DNA from: Nymphalis io
Lineage: Eukaryota; Arthropoda; Insecta; Lepidoptera; Nymphalidae
NCBI RefSeq assembly: GCF_905147045.1
Contig: NC_065904.1
Span: 5,084,001-5,148,000 of the forward strand
DNA length: 64,000 nt
Reading direction: 5' to 3'
In this document: in pieces, positions 11,896-22,744 of the stretch
Numbering within the stretch: position 1 is the first letter of the stretch
Layout of the letters: each line of letters opens with the position of its first letter
Notes under the pieces: model-generated
The model's database searches: none
Seen by the model: only the letters and a program-made list of their open reading frames with translations
Told to the model about the DNA's origin: nothing
Position numbers and translations under genes: made by a program

Positions 11896-14800
11896 ATGTC
11901 AGAGAAGCAAAAAACGTATGTTTATTTCATAATAATATGTAAAATGAAAAGAAATTTTTGCTCTAGTTAAAATTTAGTGATAATTACACAATCTTAAATG
12001 TTATAGGCTTATTTGTGGCGATGTTAATGGAAACTTTAATACATTGTTTTCCCGCGTTGACTCAATAGTGAAGAAGTCTGGGTCGTTTGAGTTACTACTG
12101 TGCGTGGGAAACTTCTTTGGATCAGATAATTCCCAGTTAGATGCTTACCGTATGGGAACAAGAAAAGGTAAAAATCATCAAAATATAATGCTGCCTATAT
12201 TTTGCCTTTGCAAAGACAAAGTATCTTTCTAGGCTTATTTTTATTTTAATCCTTAGCTTATGAAGTTTAATATTCCACCAGACTAAAGCCTAGTTAAAAT
12301 TAGTATAATTGAAACTAAAGTTGTACATTTTTTGTCGTTTTAAATAAGAACATATTCTTTATGATTATTTACAGTTCCTGTAACAACTTATGTATTTGGT
12401 CCGTCAAATAGTGAACATGTGCCGTACTACTGTGATGAGGGATCAGAAATAGTTCCAAATGTTATTTATATGGGTATTGTAATTTTATAGTTGGCTTTTG
12501 TAATTGAAATTAGATCTTTGCTGTGCTGTACAATGTGTGTTATTTATTACACTTTCTAATTCACAGTGGTTTTTAAATTAAAATGTAAAGTTAAATCTAT
12601 AATTCATTTTATAGGTAGAAGAGGTATTTTTACCACTAGCTCTGATGTCAAAATAGCCTATTTAACTGGTTTGTCTCGACGGGAACTTGGTAAGGATATA
12701 CAAAACTGTACATTTGAACCAAGTGATTGCAGCGCAGTCCGAGATGCTTGTTTTAGAGGACAAAGTGAATATCGAGGTGTTGACATGTTAATAACTACAC
12801 TTTGGCCAGTGGGAATACAGCAAGATGAGTGTCAAAAGGTAAATGTTTCTGTTACGAATGCTTACAATAACAGCCTGTGAATGTGCCACTGCTGGGTTAA
12901 AGGCCTCCTTTCCCTTAATTAAGCACACGAAAATTCAGTGGCGCTTGCCCAGGTTTGAACCCACGGTCATCGGTTAAGATTCACGCGTTCTTACCACTGG
13001 ACCATCTCGGCTTCCTATGAATGCTTATCGATACTAAGACATGAATTTTGATGTTGCCTGGTAATAATCATGTAGGTACATTAAAATAAAATTAATAAAT
13101 ACATCTGTAAAAAATGAATATGAAAATTAACAACTATTATATCTGTATGAACCAATCATAGTTTTTTATTATGTAATATAATAATATATGCTATACAATT
13201 CTATTGATTGACATTTTTTAATGATAATTGTATTTCAGGCAGAAGTAGAGCCAGAGAGATTGTCAGATTTAATATCTTGGCTTTCTATCCACATTAAGCC
13301 AAGATATCACTTTGCACCTTCAACAGAAAAATATTTCGAAAGACAACCGTATAGGTAAGTTAGGGACTATTCATATAACAACTAACATTAAATGTACATA
13401 ACATATATTTTATGCACTTTATATCAACATTTTATATGCCCAGTTTCAGAAAGATCAAAAGACAATATTCTTCTTAAATTATGTAAGACTTTAAATTTGA
13501 TCGAACAATTAAATGTACAAATAATATCATTTTTAACAGAAATCAAAGTGTTCATCAAGACTATAAAGAGTGTGCTACAAGGTTTATCGCTTTAGCTCCA
13601 GTTGGGAACAAAGTGAAGGAGAAGTGGATATATGCCTGTTCCCTTCAACCCATAACTAAGATGAGGATGACGGACCTCCTTCAAAGCACCACAGATGAAA
13701 CTCCTTGTCCATACAATCCAGATTTGTTGAATCAACATCAGCCCGGGAAAGTTGTTAGAGTGTGTATTGTTTAAATACTAATATGTGTTTGTTAGCATTG
13801 TTGTATTAATATTTAAATAAAATGTCAATAAATAAAGGGTTGCCAGACCCTGAGATACAGTAGTTTACTCAGTGTAAAATATTGTCAAAACACCTACCAA
13901 AAGCAAATATGTCTGGCTAAAGCATACACTCAGCAACCCTGCAACTAAAGAAACAAGTTGTATCTAACAATACAGTTCTATAATTTTTGTTATGTGTTTG
14001 CTAGGTGTCTGGAAATGGGCAGTTCTTTTTCAATATGGATGCTGGAGACGACGACCACGGAAAGAGAAAAAGGAAAGGTGGTGACAATCCAGAAAGAAAA
14101 AGAAAAGAATTTGATCCAGGTTTTGTATATTTTTTTTTAACCACAAAAGTAAGAATCTAACAAAATATGAATGAATATATCAAGAAGGATAGTTTATCTA
14201 TGGCAAAATGTTTGTATGACATTTCAGGTTAAAAGCATGCTAAATTCAATTAAATGACATTAAGAGGCTTAATGCATAGTATATTTAATTAAATGTCCCG
14301 AGAGGTAAAGATAAATAAACATAAACAATTTCGACCTTGTATTGATATTTATACGTCATTGATCGGGACCTTAATAATCTGTGGTCTATAATAATACATT
14401 GTGAATACCACATATAATATTTTGAGTGACAGTTAAGTTTTTATTGAAACTTTGAAAATAAAGCAATCAAAGAATAAAGATAAACAAACCTTAGAATTAC
14501 ATATTCCATGCAATTTGTCAATAGCTCTACTGTAGTATGCACAACAATATTTCTTGATTTATGTATCTAACATCCAAAATGCGACTCCATAGTGAATATC
14601 ATGGATTATTTAAGATCTCGACCAATGATGTTGCGTTAATTGATGAATTCGGTGTCAAAGTTGTTTATTTGACCCTTGTGGTTGGAATAGTCTAAGAATA
14701 GTTATAGGAATAGTCAATAGGTATAGGGGAATAGTGTTGTATTATAAAAAAAGATACATTCTTCAAGAAATATTTATAGTGCATTATTGTGCATATGTCA

Positions 14801-17684
14801 TTTTAAATTTGTTCCTGCCATTGGAATATATTATACTCCGATATGGCCCAGATTACTGGTGGTAGGGCTTTGTGCAAGCTCGTCTGGGTAGGTACCACCC
14901 ACTCATCAGATATTCTACCGCAAAACAGCAATACTTGATATTGTTGTGTTCCGGTTTGAAGGGTGAGTGAGCCAGTGTAATTACAGGCACAAGGGACATA
15001 AAATCTTAGTTCCCAAGGTTGGTGGCGCATTGGATATGTAAGCGATGGTTGACATTTCTTACAATGCCAATGTCTAAGAGCGTTGGTGACCACTTACCAT
15101 CAGGTGGCCCATATGCTCGTCCGCCTTCCTATTCTATAAAAAAAAAAAAAAGATGGCCCAGTGGTAAGAACATGTGAATCTTAACCGATGATCGTGGGTT
15201 CAAACCCGGGCAAGCACCACTGAATTTTCATGTGCTTAATTTGTGATTATAATTCATCTCGTGCTTTACGGTGAAGGAAAACATCGTGAGGAAACCTGCA
15301 TGTGTCTAATTTCACTGAAATTCTGCCACATGTGTATTCCACCAACCCGCATTGGAGCAGCTTGGTGGAATAAGCTCCAAACCTTCTCCTCAAAAAGAGG
15401 AGGGCTAAAGGCCTCCTGCCTTTAGCCCAGCAGTGGGACATTCACAGGCTGTTACGGTATACTACGATAATAACAATAGCTATAACGATAATTTCCTATT
15501 ATTTATCAGAAACTATCTTTAGGGTATAAAGATCCTTTCAAAAATGTTTTACATATAGACATTATTTAGTTTGCATATGATTTATGTATGAATAAAACGT
15601 TTTTGATATCATATATTTCCAGATACATGCTGGTTCTGCCTGTCGTCTCCAACGGTGGAAAAGCACCTGGTGATCAGCGTGGGCAGCCACTGCTACCTCG
15701 CATTACCCAAGGGTCCGCTAACACCCTTTCATGTGCTCATACTGCCCATTGCTCACCATCAATCTGTTACCAAGGTAATAATTTGAACGGTTCTGGGTTC
15801 ATAATTCATGTTGGGCAATTAAAATGTTATTGGGTTTTCTGTCATACGATACAGCTGTCATGACTCAAATTGGTCAGGAGGACATCAGTTTGATGATGAT
15901 GATCACTATGAAAGTATTATGAATCTACAAAAATAAAAATTTGCTCCATCAGGCTCCGGATGAAGTAGTTGCTGAAATAGACAAGTTCAAAGAAACACTA
16001 AAGAAGTTTTACTCGTCGATGGACAAGCTCGTAGTGTTCTTCGAGAGGAACTACCGCACCTCCCACATGCAGATACAGTGCGTGCCCGTGCCGCCAGCCT
16101 GCAGCGACCAGTTACTCGAGGTCTTCCAGGTGAGCAGTCGGGCTTTGGAATTTGTTTACACCCTTGCCTCGATGCGCATATTCTCTTAGTTCTCCATCTA
16201 AAATCACTTCAGTCGTTGTTGCCTCCAGACATATTGACTTCAAAATATTTTTTCGGAATATATGGTATTGTCCAACTGTACACACCTGCACACATATCGT
16301 TTACGACACGCGTGGGTGGTGTCGGCAGGACGAGGCGGGGCTGCACAGCGTGTCGCTGGAGGTGCTGCCGCCGTACACGCGCGTGGCGCAGGTGGCGCTG
16401 GCGGGCGCGCCCTACTTCCACGCCGAGCTGCCGTCCGCCGACCAGCTGTACGCGCGCACCCGCCAGCACTTCCCGCTGCAGTTCGGCAGGTACGTCTTGG
16501 TCGGCTGTTTTCACATTTCAATTCTTCATCCTCCAGTAACAGTACAGTAACAGCCTGTTAATGTCACACTGGGCTGAGGCCTCCTCTCCCTTTTGAGGAG
16601 AAAGCTTGGAGCTTATTCCACCACGCTGCTCCAATGCGGGTTGGTAGAATACACATGTGGCAGAATTTCAATGAAATCAGACACATGCAGGTTTCCTCAC
16701 GATGTTTTCCTTCACCGTCAAGCAAGAGATGAATTATAAACACAAATTTTCAATTCATCCTCCAATTAAGCCTAAAGCTTGTGTTAGGTTTGTACGACAG
16801 TTGCTACTGTAGTTTTATAAATCAGTAGACAGTCGAAACTTTTCGTTTTGGAATTATGTTTCCTTGGTGTCAGGGCTTTCTACAAGCTAGCCTAGGTGGG
16901 AACCTCATAATATATTTTATCACCAAACAGTAATTCTTAGTATTGTTGTGTAACATAAGATACATAATATTCTGTTCCCAAGGTTGGTGGCGAATTGGCG
17001 ATATAAGAGATGGTTGCTATATCATACAGTGCCAATGCCTATGGGCAGCGGTGACCATTTACTATCAGGTGGCCCCTTTTGCTAGTCTAGCCATTATATA
17101 TCAAATATGTATATTTTTTATAGCATAGGTAAGCGGACGAGCGTATGGGCCATCTGATGTTAAGTGGTCACAAACGCTCACAGACATTTGCATTGTAAGA
17201 AATGTTAACCACCGCTTATCGCATCAGCAATGTGCAAATACCAACCATGGGAACTAAGATGTTATGTCCCTTGTGCCTGTAATTATACCAGCTCTCTCCC
17301 TTCAAACCAAAATACAACAATACCGAATACTACTATCTTGCGCTAGAATTTCTGATGAGTGGTACCCACCCAGACGAGCTTGCATGTTGATTTTTTACTC
17401 GTCGTATTTCTAATTGTAACGTTTCTTGTGCAAAGTGATTCTTTGCAAATTTGTGTATTTTCCATTGTGGTAAACATTTTCTTCAGGTTTAAAGGATAAA
17501 AAATCACTGTTTCGTTTTCAGGGACGTGTTATCCAGTCCACCGATATTGAATTGCGAGGACAAAGCTGATTGGAGGCAGTGTCTGCTGAGTCGGGAAGAA
17601 GAGGACTCGTTAGTGGCTGTGTTCAGAGAAAAGTTTAAACCGTTCGATTTCACAGCTGACACTAGTGACAGTGATAGTGACTAA
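11896..17684 (+). CDS. Cwf19l1: CWF19-like protein 1 (CWF19L1), 11 exons
   Basis: Exons 11896-11915, 12007-12167, 12375-12473, 12615-12838, 13239-13354, 13540-13759, 14005-14119, 15623-15774, 15953-16129, 16329-16489 and 17522-17684 sum to 1608 nt, exactly 535 codons plus TAA; human CWF19L1 is about 538 residues. The N-terminal half (LICGDVNGNFNTLFSRV, LLCVGNFFG, GRRGIF) is the metallophosphatase-like domain. The C-terminal half starts with the CWFCLSSP zinc-type motif, then the HIT-like CwfJ domain with PFHVLILPIAHHQSV, and ends with the second CwfJ domain (SREEEDSLVAVFREKFKPFD). Related proteins (yeast Drn1) bind the lariat debranching enzyme and post-splicing complexes in the nucleus; that function is inferred from family. 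The exon 6 donor at 13760 (AGA then gtgtgt) is weak. Exon 10 is strikingly GC-rich. Introns carry family A, B and C SINEs. Confidence 0.95.
12868..13014 (-). repeat. Family B SINE with internal deletion
   Basis: The tail (ACAGCCTGTGAATGTGCCAC) and tRNA-like head (B box GGTTTGAACCC reading on plus, then CCACTGGACCATCTCGGC) are joined with about 150 bp missing. In CWF19L1 intron 4. Confidence 0.78.
14856..15150 (+). repeat. Family A SINE-like element, followed by family B
   Basis: A full-length copy in CWF19L1 intron 7. Its poly(A) tail (about 15137-15151) runs straight into a family B element, an arrangement repeated at 26978-27585. Confidence 0.88.
15151..15460 (+). repeat. Family B tRNA-derived SINE
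   Basis: The head has A-box-like TGGCCCAGTGGTAAGAAC and B-box GGTTCAAACCC, followed by the family body and the AGCCCAGCAGTGGGACATTC end. It starts at the poly(A) tail of a family A element. Confidence 0.85.
15786..15895 (+). repeat. Family C remnant, internally deleted
   Basis: Joins GGTTCTGGGTTCATAATTC to TGGTCAGGAGGACATCAG, lacking the middle. In CWF19L1 intron 8. Confidence 0.55.
16541..16755 (-). repeat. Family B SINE, head missing
   Basis: Runs from the CAGTAACAGCCTGTTAATG tail to ATGAATTATAAACACAAATT, in CWF19L1 intron 10, about 50 bp after the exon 10 donor. Confidence 0.78.
16869..17096 (+). repeat. Diverged family A element (plus)
   Basis: An old copy recognisable by TTCCCAAGGTTGGTGGCG and ACCATTTACTATCAGGTGGC. 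It forms an inverted pair with 17111-17385 in CWF19L1 intron 10. Confidence 0.7.
17111..17385 (-). repeat. Diverged family A element (minus)
   Basis: An old copy in the opposite orientation to 16869-17096, with poly(A) ends facing. Recognised by TATGGGCCATCTGATGTTAA and CCCAGACGAGCTTGCA. Confidence 0.75.
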
Positions 17685-17753
17685 AATGAAACGATTGTAA
17701 ACATATTTTTTTAATAATGCGAAATAGTACTTCAAAAAGGTTTTACTGTAGTC

Positions 17754-17759
17754 AATAAA
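17754..17759 (+). terminator. Cwf19l1: Polyadenylation signal of CWF19L1
   Basis: AATAAA lies 70 bp after the TAA stop of CWF19L1, followed by AT-rich sequence. It is a good candidate for the cleavage signal. Confidence 0.55.
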
Positions 17760-18201
17760 TAATATTATTAAAATGTGTCTTCAATTAATTTTATTCCCAG
17801 TGACAGTTATTTATTTATTGGAACATAAAACGTTAACATTTAGAAATTTAAATGTTAACAGCTACATTAGTCATGTGTGAATGGGGGATGTAAGTGTATG
17901 TGTGGAAGTGCAAGTGAGATGTGGATTTTTTTTTACATTGTAAGTTTTCAAATATCGTAGTGACTAATGATACACTCAAAAGTAAACGGCTATATTTTCA
18001 CACGGTTTTCTATCGACTATGGAGCCAATCCTTTGTGGCCGTTTTGCATTCAATTGAAGTAAGTGAAGTAAGTAAGAGTTCTATAAGATAAATAACATCA
18101 AATATTAGTGTTTCAACCGCTACTTTTATTTATTTATTTAAGCCTAATATATGGCAATACCATCATTTTAATTAATGTAATCGGGCTTAAATGATTCAAG
18201 A

Positions 18202-18444
18202 CATTTGTTCACTGACAGTACTTTTGTTCTGTCCCATTCACACAAACACTCTGCATATGTTAGTTATGCGCGCCTGGTACTTCATTTGTTCACTGACAGT
18301 ACTTTTGTTCTGTCCCATTCACACAAACACTCTGCATATGTTAGTTATGCGCGCCTGGTACTTCATTTGTTCACTGACAGTACTTTTGTTCTGTCCCATT
18401 CACACAAACACTCTGCATATGTTAGTTATGCGCGCCTGGTACTT
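18202..18444. repeat. 81-bp tandem repeat, three copies
   Basis: Three head-to-tail units of exactly 81 bp begin at 18202, 18283 and 18364 (start CATTTGTTCACTGACAGTAC, end GCGCGCCTGGTACTT). The units look identical or nearly so. Because 81 is a multiple of three, the array stays open in two plus frames, which makes spurious 87-89 residue ORFs. It lies about 450 bp after the CWF19L1 poly(A) signal. Confidence 0.9.
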
Positions 18445-18621
18445 CGCAAATTAGAATGTTATGGTTTTTGGTAGCAAATTGATAATTTTTAGAAAATAAA
18501 ACTGTTGAAGAAGTGCACACGATCAGCCGCTTTCGAGGTCCGGAGGGAAGAGATAGTACCTAAAATGAATTAAAATTCAAAGAAAAAAAAATGACATTTC
18601 GATATATTACATCCGATAAAA

Positions 18622-18915
18622 AGGTGGTAGGGCTTTGTGCAAGCTCGTCTGGGTAGGTACCACCCACTCATCAGATATTCTACCGCAGAACAGCAGTACT
18701 TGTTATTGTTGTGTTCCGGTTTGAAGGGTGAGTGAGCCAGTGTAATTACAGGCACAAGACACATAAAATCTTAGTTCCCAAGGTTGGTGGCGCATTGGCT
18801 TTGTAAGCGATAGTTGACATTTCTTACAATGCTAATGTCTAAGGGCGTTTGGTGACGACTTACCATCAGGTGGCCCATATATGCTCGTCCGCCTTCCTAT
18901 TCAATATAAAAAAAA
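18622..18915 (+). repeat. Family A SINE-like element
   Basis: A near full-length copy downstream of the 81-bp tandem array, ending in TATAAAAAAAA. It lies between the CWF19L1 and Dscam-family 3' ends. Confidence 0.85.
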
Positions 18916-21511
18916 GGTTTTACTATAATGAATAAATGATAATAATAAAACGATTATTCAATTAAATGATTTTTTTTTATTTTCGTTCACATCGTACTGT
19001 ACCTAATAACTCATTTGTTTTATAAAAACATATCTGTAACAACATGATTAACTAACTTACAATACTTATGTACTCATGTATATTTAACAAAACATTTAAA
19101 ATGATATGGTACATTGACTAGATCGAAATTATGGAGTTATATACGATTTGTTATAACTTGTATGCGCGTGCGAGATTTCGTTGTACATAAGACAAAATAC
19201 AGTAAAAAAAAAAAAAACACTTTTTCATTTCACATTTACGAATTATGATACAAAAAATATTATTGTTGATCATTTTATATAATAATAGAATTAATTTTAG
19301 TATTATATTGAAAGGAAATACGCAAATGTGATTTGTTAATTCGGACAATAAAGTAATTTTAACCAATCAGTTTAAGTCTTTGCTATCATTTAAAAAATGC
19401 ATTAAATATTGCTGTCGACATCTAAACATTGCGAAGCGTTCATTGTGACGAAATTATCAAACTAATTACATAATTCACTAAAATTACTAAATGATTAATC
19501 GATTAACTAGCATTAGGTATTTGTGATTAGATTATATAAAATAGATCTCAATTAAATATAGGGCAGTCTTCGTTGGAATTACGAAAGAGAGTCAACGTAA
19601 ACGATTGTAAATTATATAAAAACACACACTTCACATAAATGTGTGTCCGTAAAAAACTTGTGTCCAATTCTCAAACTAGCACTACTCGATACAGTTAGAC
19701 CTAACGCACATAAAAGTTTTTCTATCAGCCGATTTTTTTAGTCAAATTGGCTATCGACATTGGATTGGAATGTGTAAAGTAAATACTTAAGTCTAACGAT
19801 TAAATTATCGGCCGATAAAGAATCTCCAATGTGCGCTAACCGTTAATGTACATATAAAGTTAACTTTCTGCCGTATTCACCAAACTATAGGTAAGTGTAT
19901 TGTCTTGTGTTACTGTTTACTGAGGATATACTAACACCTTTATAACATCCATTACTTAAATAGATATACAATACTATATCTTGTTGCACAGTCATTAGGG
20001 TTCAGTTTTCACTACGGAATTTCAATTTAAAAATCAACAATTATAGATTTTATCATATAAAATTGAACCGTAATCACTGCGAGAGGAGCGTGTCGAGTTT
20101 TACGGAATATTATAACATTTTATAATAAAACACTATTGAAATTATACAAACAAGTGTAGATTGTGTATTATCATAATTTTATTATAAGTCATGACCCAAA
20201 AGTGAATTGAGTGTTCTAAAATATTTAGATTATTTCGTATTCATAGCAGACAATAGTAAGATGGAAATTTATTTTTTTATAAGAATTTAAATTTTATTTA
20301 TTTATTTATCACTATTAAATATAGCGAAAAATGGTTTTAAACATTTTCAATCACATTTCTCTTATTTTGAATATATATATTTTTTTAATTATTTATCGTT
20401 AATAATAACTCGGGTTTATCATTATAGCTGTGATTAGAATACGTTAGAAAACGTTAATTCGAATTGTTAGAACGTTGAAATTTGTAACATAATTCTCAGC
20501 GCTTTACATATGAAACATTACACCTACGTTTAAATATGTTAGTATTTTTAGATTAACCATTTTCTTAAGGTTATTATTTATAGACAGCGATAAGATTTTT
20601 ACCGATGAAAACGAGATGTTCTCATAAACTTTACAACAATCAAACATTCCATAATTAAACATCGGATACAATTATTCAATCGTATCCGTAACTAGTTTTA
20701 AGACTTTGGTCAATAAGGCATTAAGTTTAAAATATATATTTATTTTAATTATTGTTCTTCTTAATTTTTAATTTGATATTAAGTACACATTAATTACAAC
20801 AATATTTACAGTCATCGTACAAGGTGCTATATATAACCTCGGTGACACTCCTCTTCAATTAGATAGTTATGAATAAATTATTGTTATTATAAAGCAATAA
20901 CATATCCATAAATTACTTTAAATAACTCGATTTTTGAGTACAGAGTACAAAAATGATTATCGTTATACGTGGCACTAAGAGTTATTATATTACTATAGCT
21001 ATCTACAATGTATGTACACGATTAGACAGGTGATGTTTGGCAACAATCGCAACTGCAGTGGGATCTTACCCTTAGTGTTTGTAATAAACTTAGCTCGTTA
21101 GCTCGTGGAAACGTAAACGTATATCGTATGTACGAGTATGTATAGTAAAAATGGTCATATATTTCTGGTAAATAGGAACAACTGTTATCGTTACGGTAAA
21201 TGAGACATTTAGACGATTTCGATCCCACTGTTAGTTTACAAATATTCAAATATCGAACTAATTTGAATCGTCTCGATCGTTACGAGTTTCTACAAGTCAA
21301 TAATTTTCATCGACAAATGTTAAAAGATGACAAACTTTTATTGAATCGATTTTTAATTGAAAATTTGGTCAGACGGTTCAAATGTTTCGATTTAGTAGTT
21401 GTTCGACTGTTTTAGTCGATGTACTCATGAGAACCCGCTATGGGGTTCGTCTCTTGGGTGTCTCTGGTCGCGAGAGGTCAGTGTCGGTGTAAGTGGTGCG
21501 GTGTGGGCGGC

Positions 21512-22744
21512 TCAGACGTTAATCTGGAAGGCTTCGCGCGTCACCTTGTGGTCTCCGAGCGGCGCGCGCTTGCGGCGGGGGAGCCCCTCGCACTCGGTGT
21601 CGTCTGAAAACCGCGACGGAGGGTGGATGTGCTCGTTGAACGACGGGTAGTTCGATATACTGGATCGAAAAATATTTTTCTACTGTGTAATACCAGGTTG
21701 TGTGATCACTATATCTATAGCCAATCGTGTCGTGGGAGTTTGTTCCAGTATTTCGAATGGTAAAAAAAAATGGTTTTTAAATGTGATGATTGTTCTCTAC
21801 GTGAAGTGTTACTTTTTCGACCGAATATTTCGACTCGCTTCGTCTCTTTGACGACCTTTTGTCGGTTGCATGCATTACAGCTTATATTATCTTTAAATAA
21901 ACCTATTTTAATGGAATATTAGAAAACATATTAATATTTTTGTTTTAATAATTAAATTATCAGCGACAAATTGATACTAAGTACATAAAGCTAAAAATAG
22001 GTTTATTCTTTAACAGTTAAAATAGTGTATGAATTTTTACATAGTTACATCAAGTGCTAATTCACAAGAAATTGCAATTTCAGATTCTAAGGTACAATTA
22101 TTATTATACATATTTAAGGTGAATTAAATACTTTTGATTACAAGGACTGTTGCGTCTCTAAGAATTATGTTTTAGGTTATGCGGCTCTTCAATCGATTGA
22201 AGTTTTGAATGGATGATTTGCTTTTTCTGGAGATAAAGGTACATTGCTTACATTACATTATAATATTATTCTTTCAAAAATATTTGAATTTCTAAACTAT
22301 TTAGATGTTATGTATCATGGTCTTGATTATTTTGTACAATTTTACTTCTTTTCAAGTAATGAATATAACTTAAATTAGTTTTTTTTTGACGATGATTGTT
22401 GATGTTTAAAATTTTTTTTTTCTCGGAAGAATAGTCTTTCGTCGATGGTATTGAAACAAGAGTCTTCGCAGATCTTCTAATAAGTTATCATGAGTATAAT
22501 ATTCTTATGAAAAAATATAATTTATGTGATGAGCATCGGACCCGCAACTACTTAACAGGATAATTTGTAATAGTTCACCTGAACGTGGTCTCATCATTGT
22601 GGCTGCTGTACCCGCTGGAGGAGCGCACATGTCGCTTGCCGAGCGCGCCTGCCTTGCCCTTCCGCGACGGAAACGCCTTTCGCACCATGCCGCCCCCGGA
22701 GTTCTCCGAGGACGACGACGACTCTTCGCGTTCCACGCTCGGGT
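21512..22744 (-). CDS. Dscam-family exons: C-terminal cytoplasmic tail
   Basis: Exon 22579-22744 encodes PSVEREESSSSSENSGGGMV and KRHVRSSSGYSSHNDETTF. Exon 21512-21659 encodes SISNYPSFNEHIHPPSRFSD and ends KVTREAFQINV with a TGA at 21512-21514. The final residues (INV) fit a hydrophobic-X-hydrophobic PDZ-binding type end, which is inference. A family A SINE starts 37 bp upstream (gene sense) of the 22744 exon edge. Confidence 0.93.

Larger units (their letters stand above)
17760..21511. other. Region between CWF19L1 and the Dscam-family stop codon
   Basis: The two genes converge here. It includes the 81-bp tandem array (18202-18444), a family A SINE (18622-18915) and about 2.5 kb of AT-rich unique sequence. 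The part nearest 21511 is presumably the Dscam-family 3' UTR on the minus strand; I could not choose its end, since several TTTATT (minus AATAAA) sites exist. No protein-coding gene is seen. Confidence 0.5.

Noticed and set aside
15151..15215. tRNA gene (A and B box, also at 27287, 47815, 5815, 35885)
   Set aside because: Only the promoter boxes are tRNA-like; no complete cloverleaf can be drawn, and each is followed by a fixed SINE body. They are tRNA-derived SINE heads.
16078..16561. Overlapping Arg/Ala/Pro-rich ORFs on both strands
   Set aside because: Shadow frames of GC-rich CWF19L1 exons 9-10; the real frame is fixed by phase-consistent splicing and CwfJ homology.
18191..18474. Protein with three 27-residue repeats
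   Set aside because: The 81-bp DNA period keeps two overlapping frames open at once, so openness is a by-product of the tandem repeat. No splice or start context supports translation.
21200..21650. Plus-strand ORFs near the Dscam C-terminus
   Set aside because: They overlap the 3' UTR and antisense of the last coding exon; no homology or splice signals seen.
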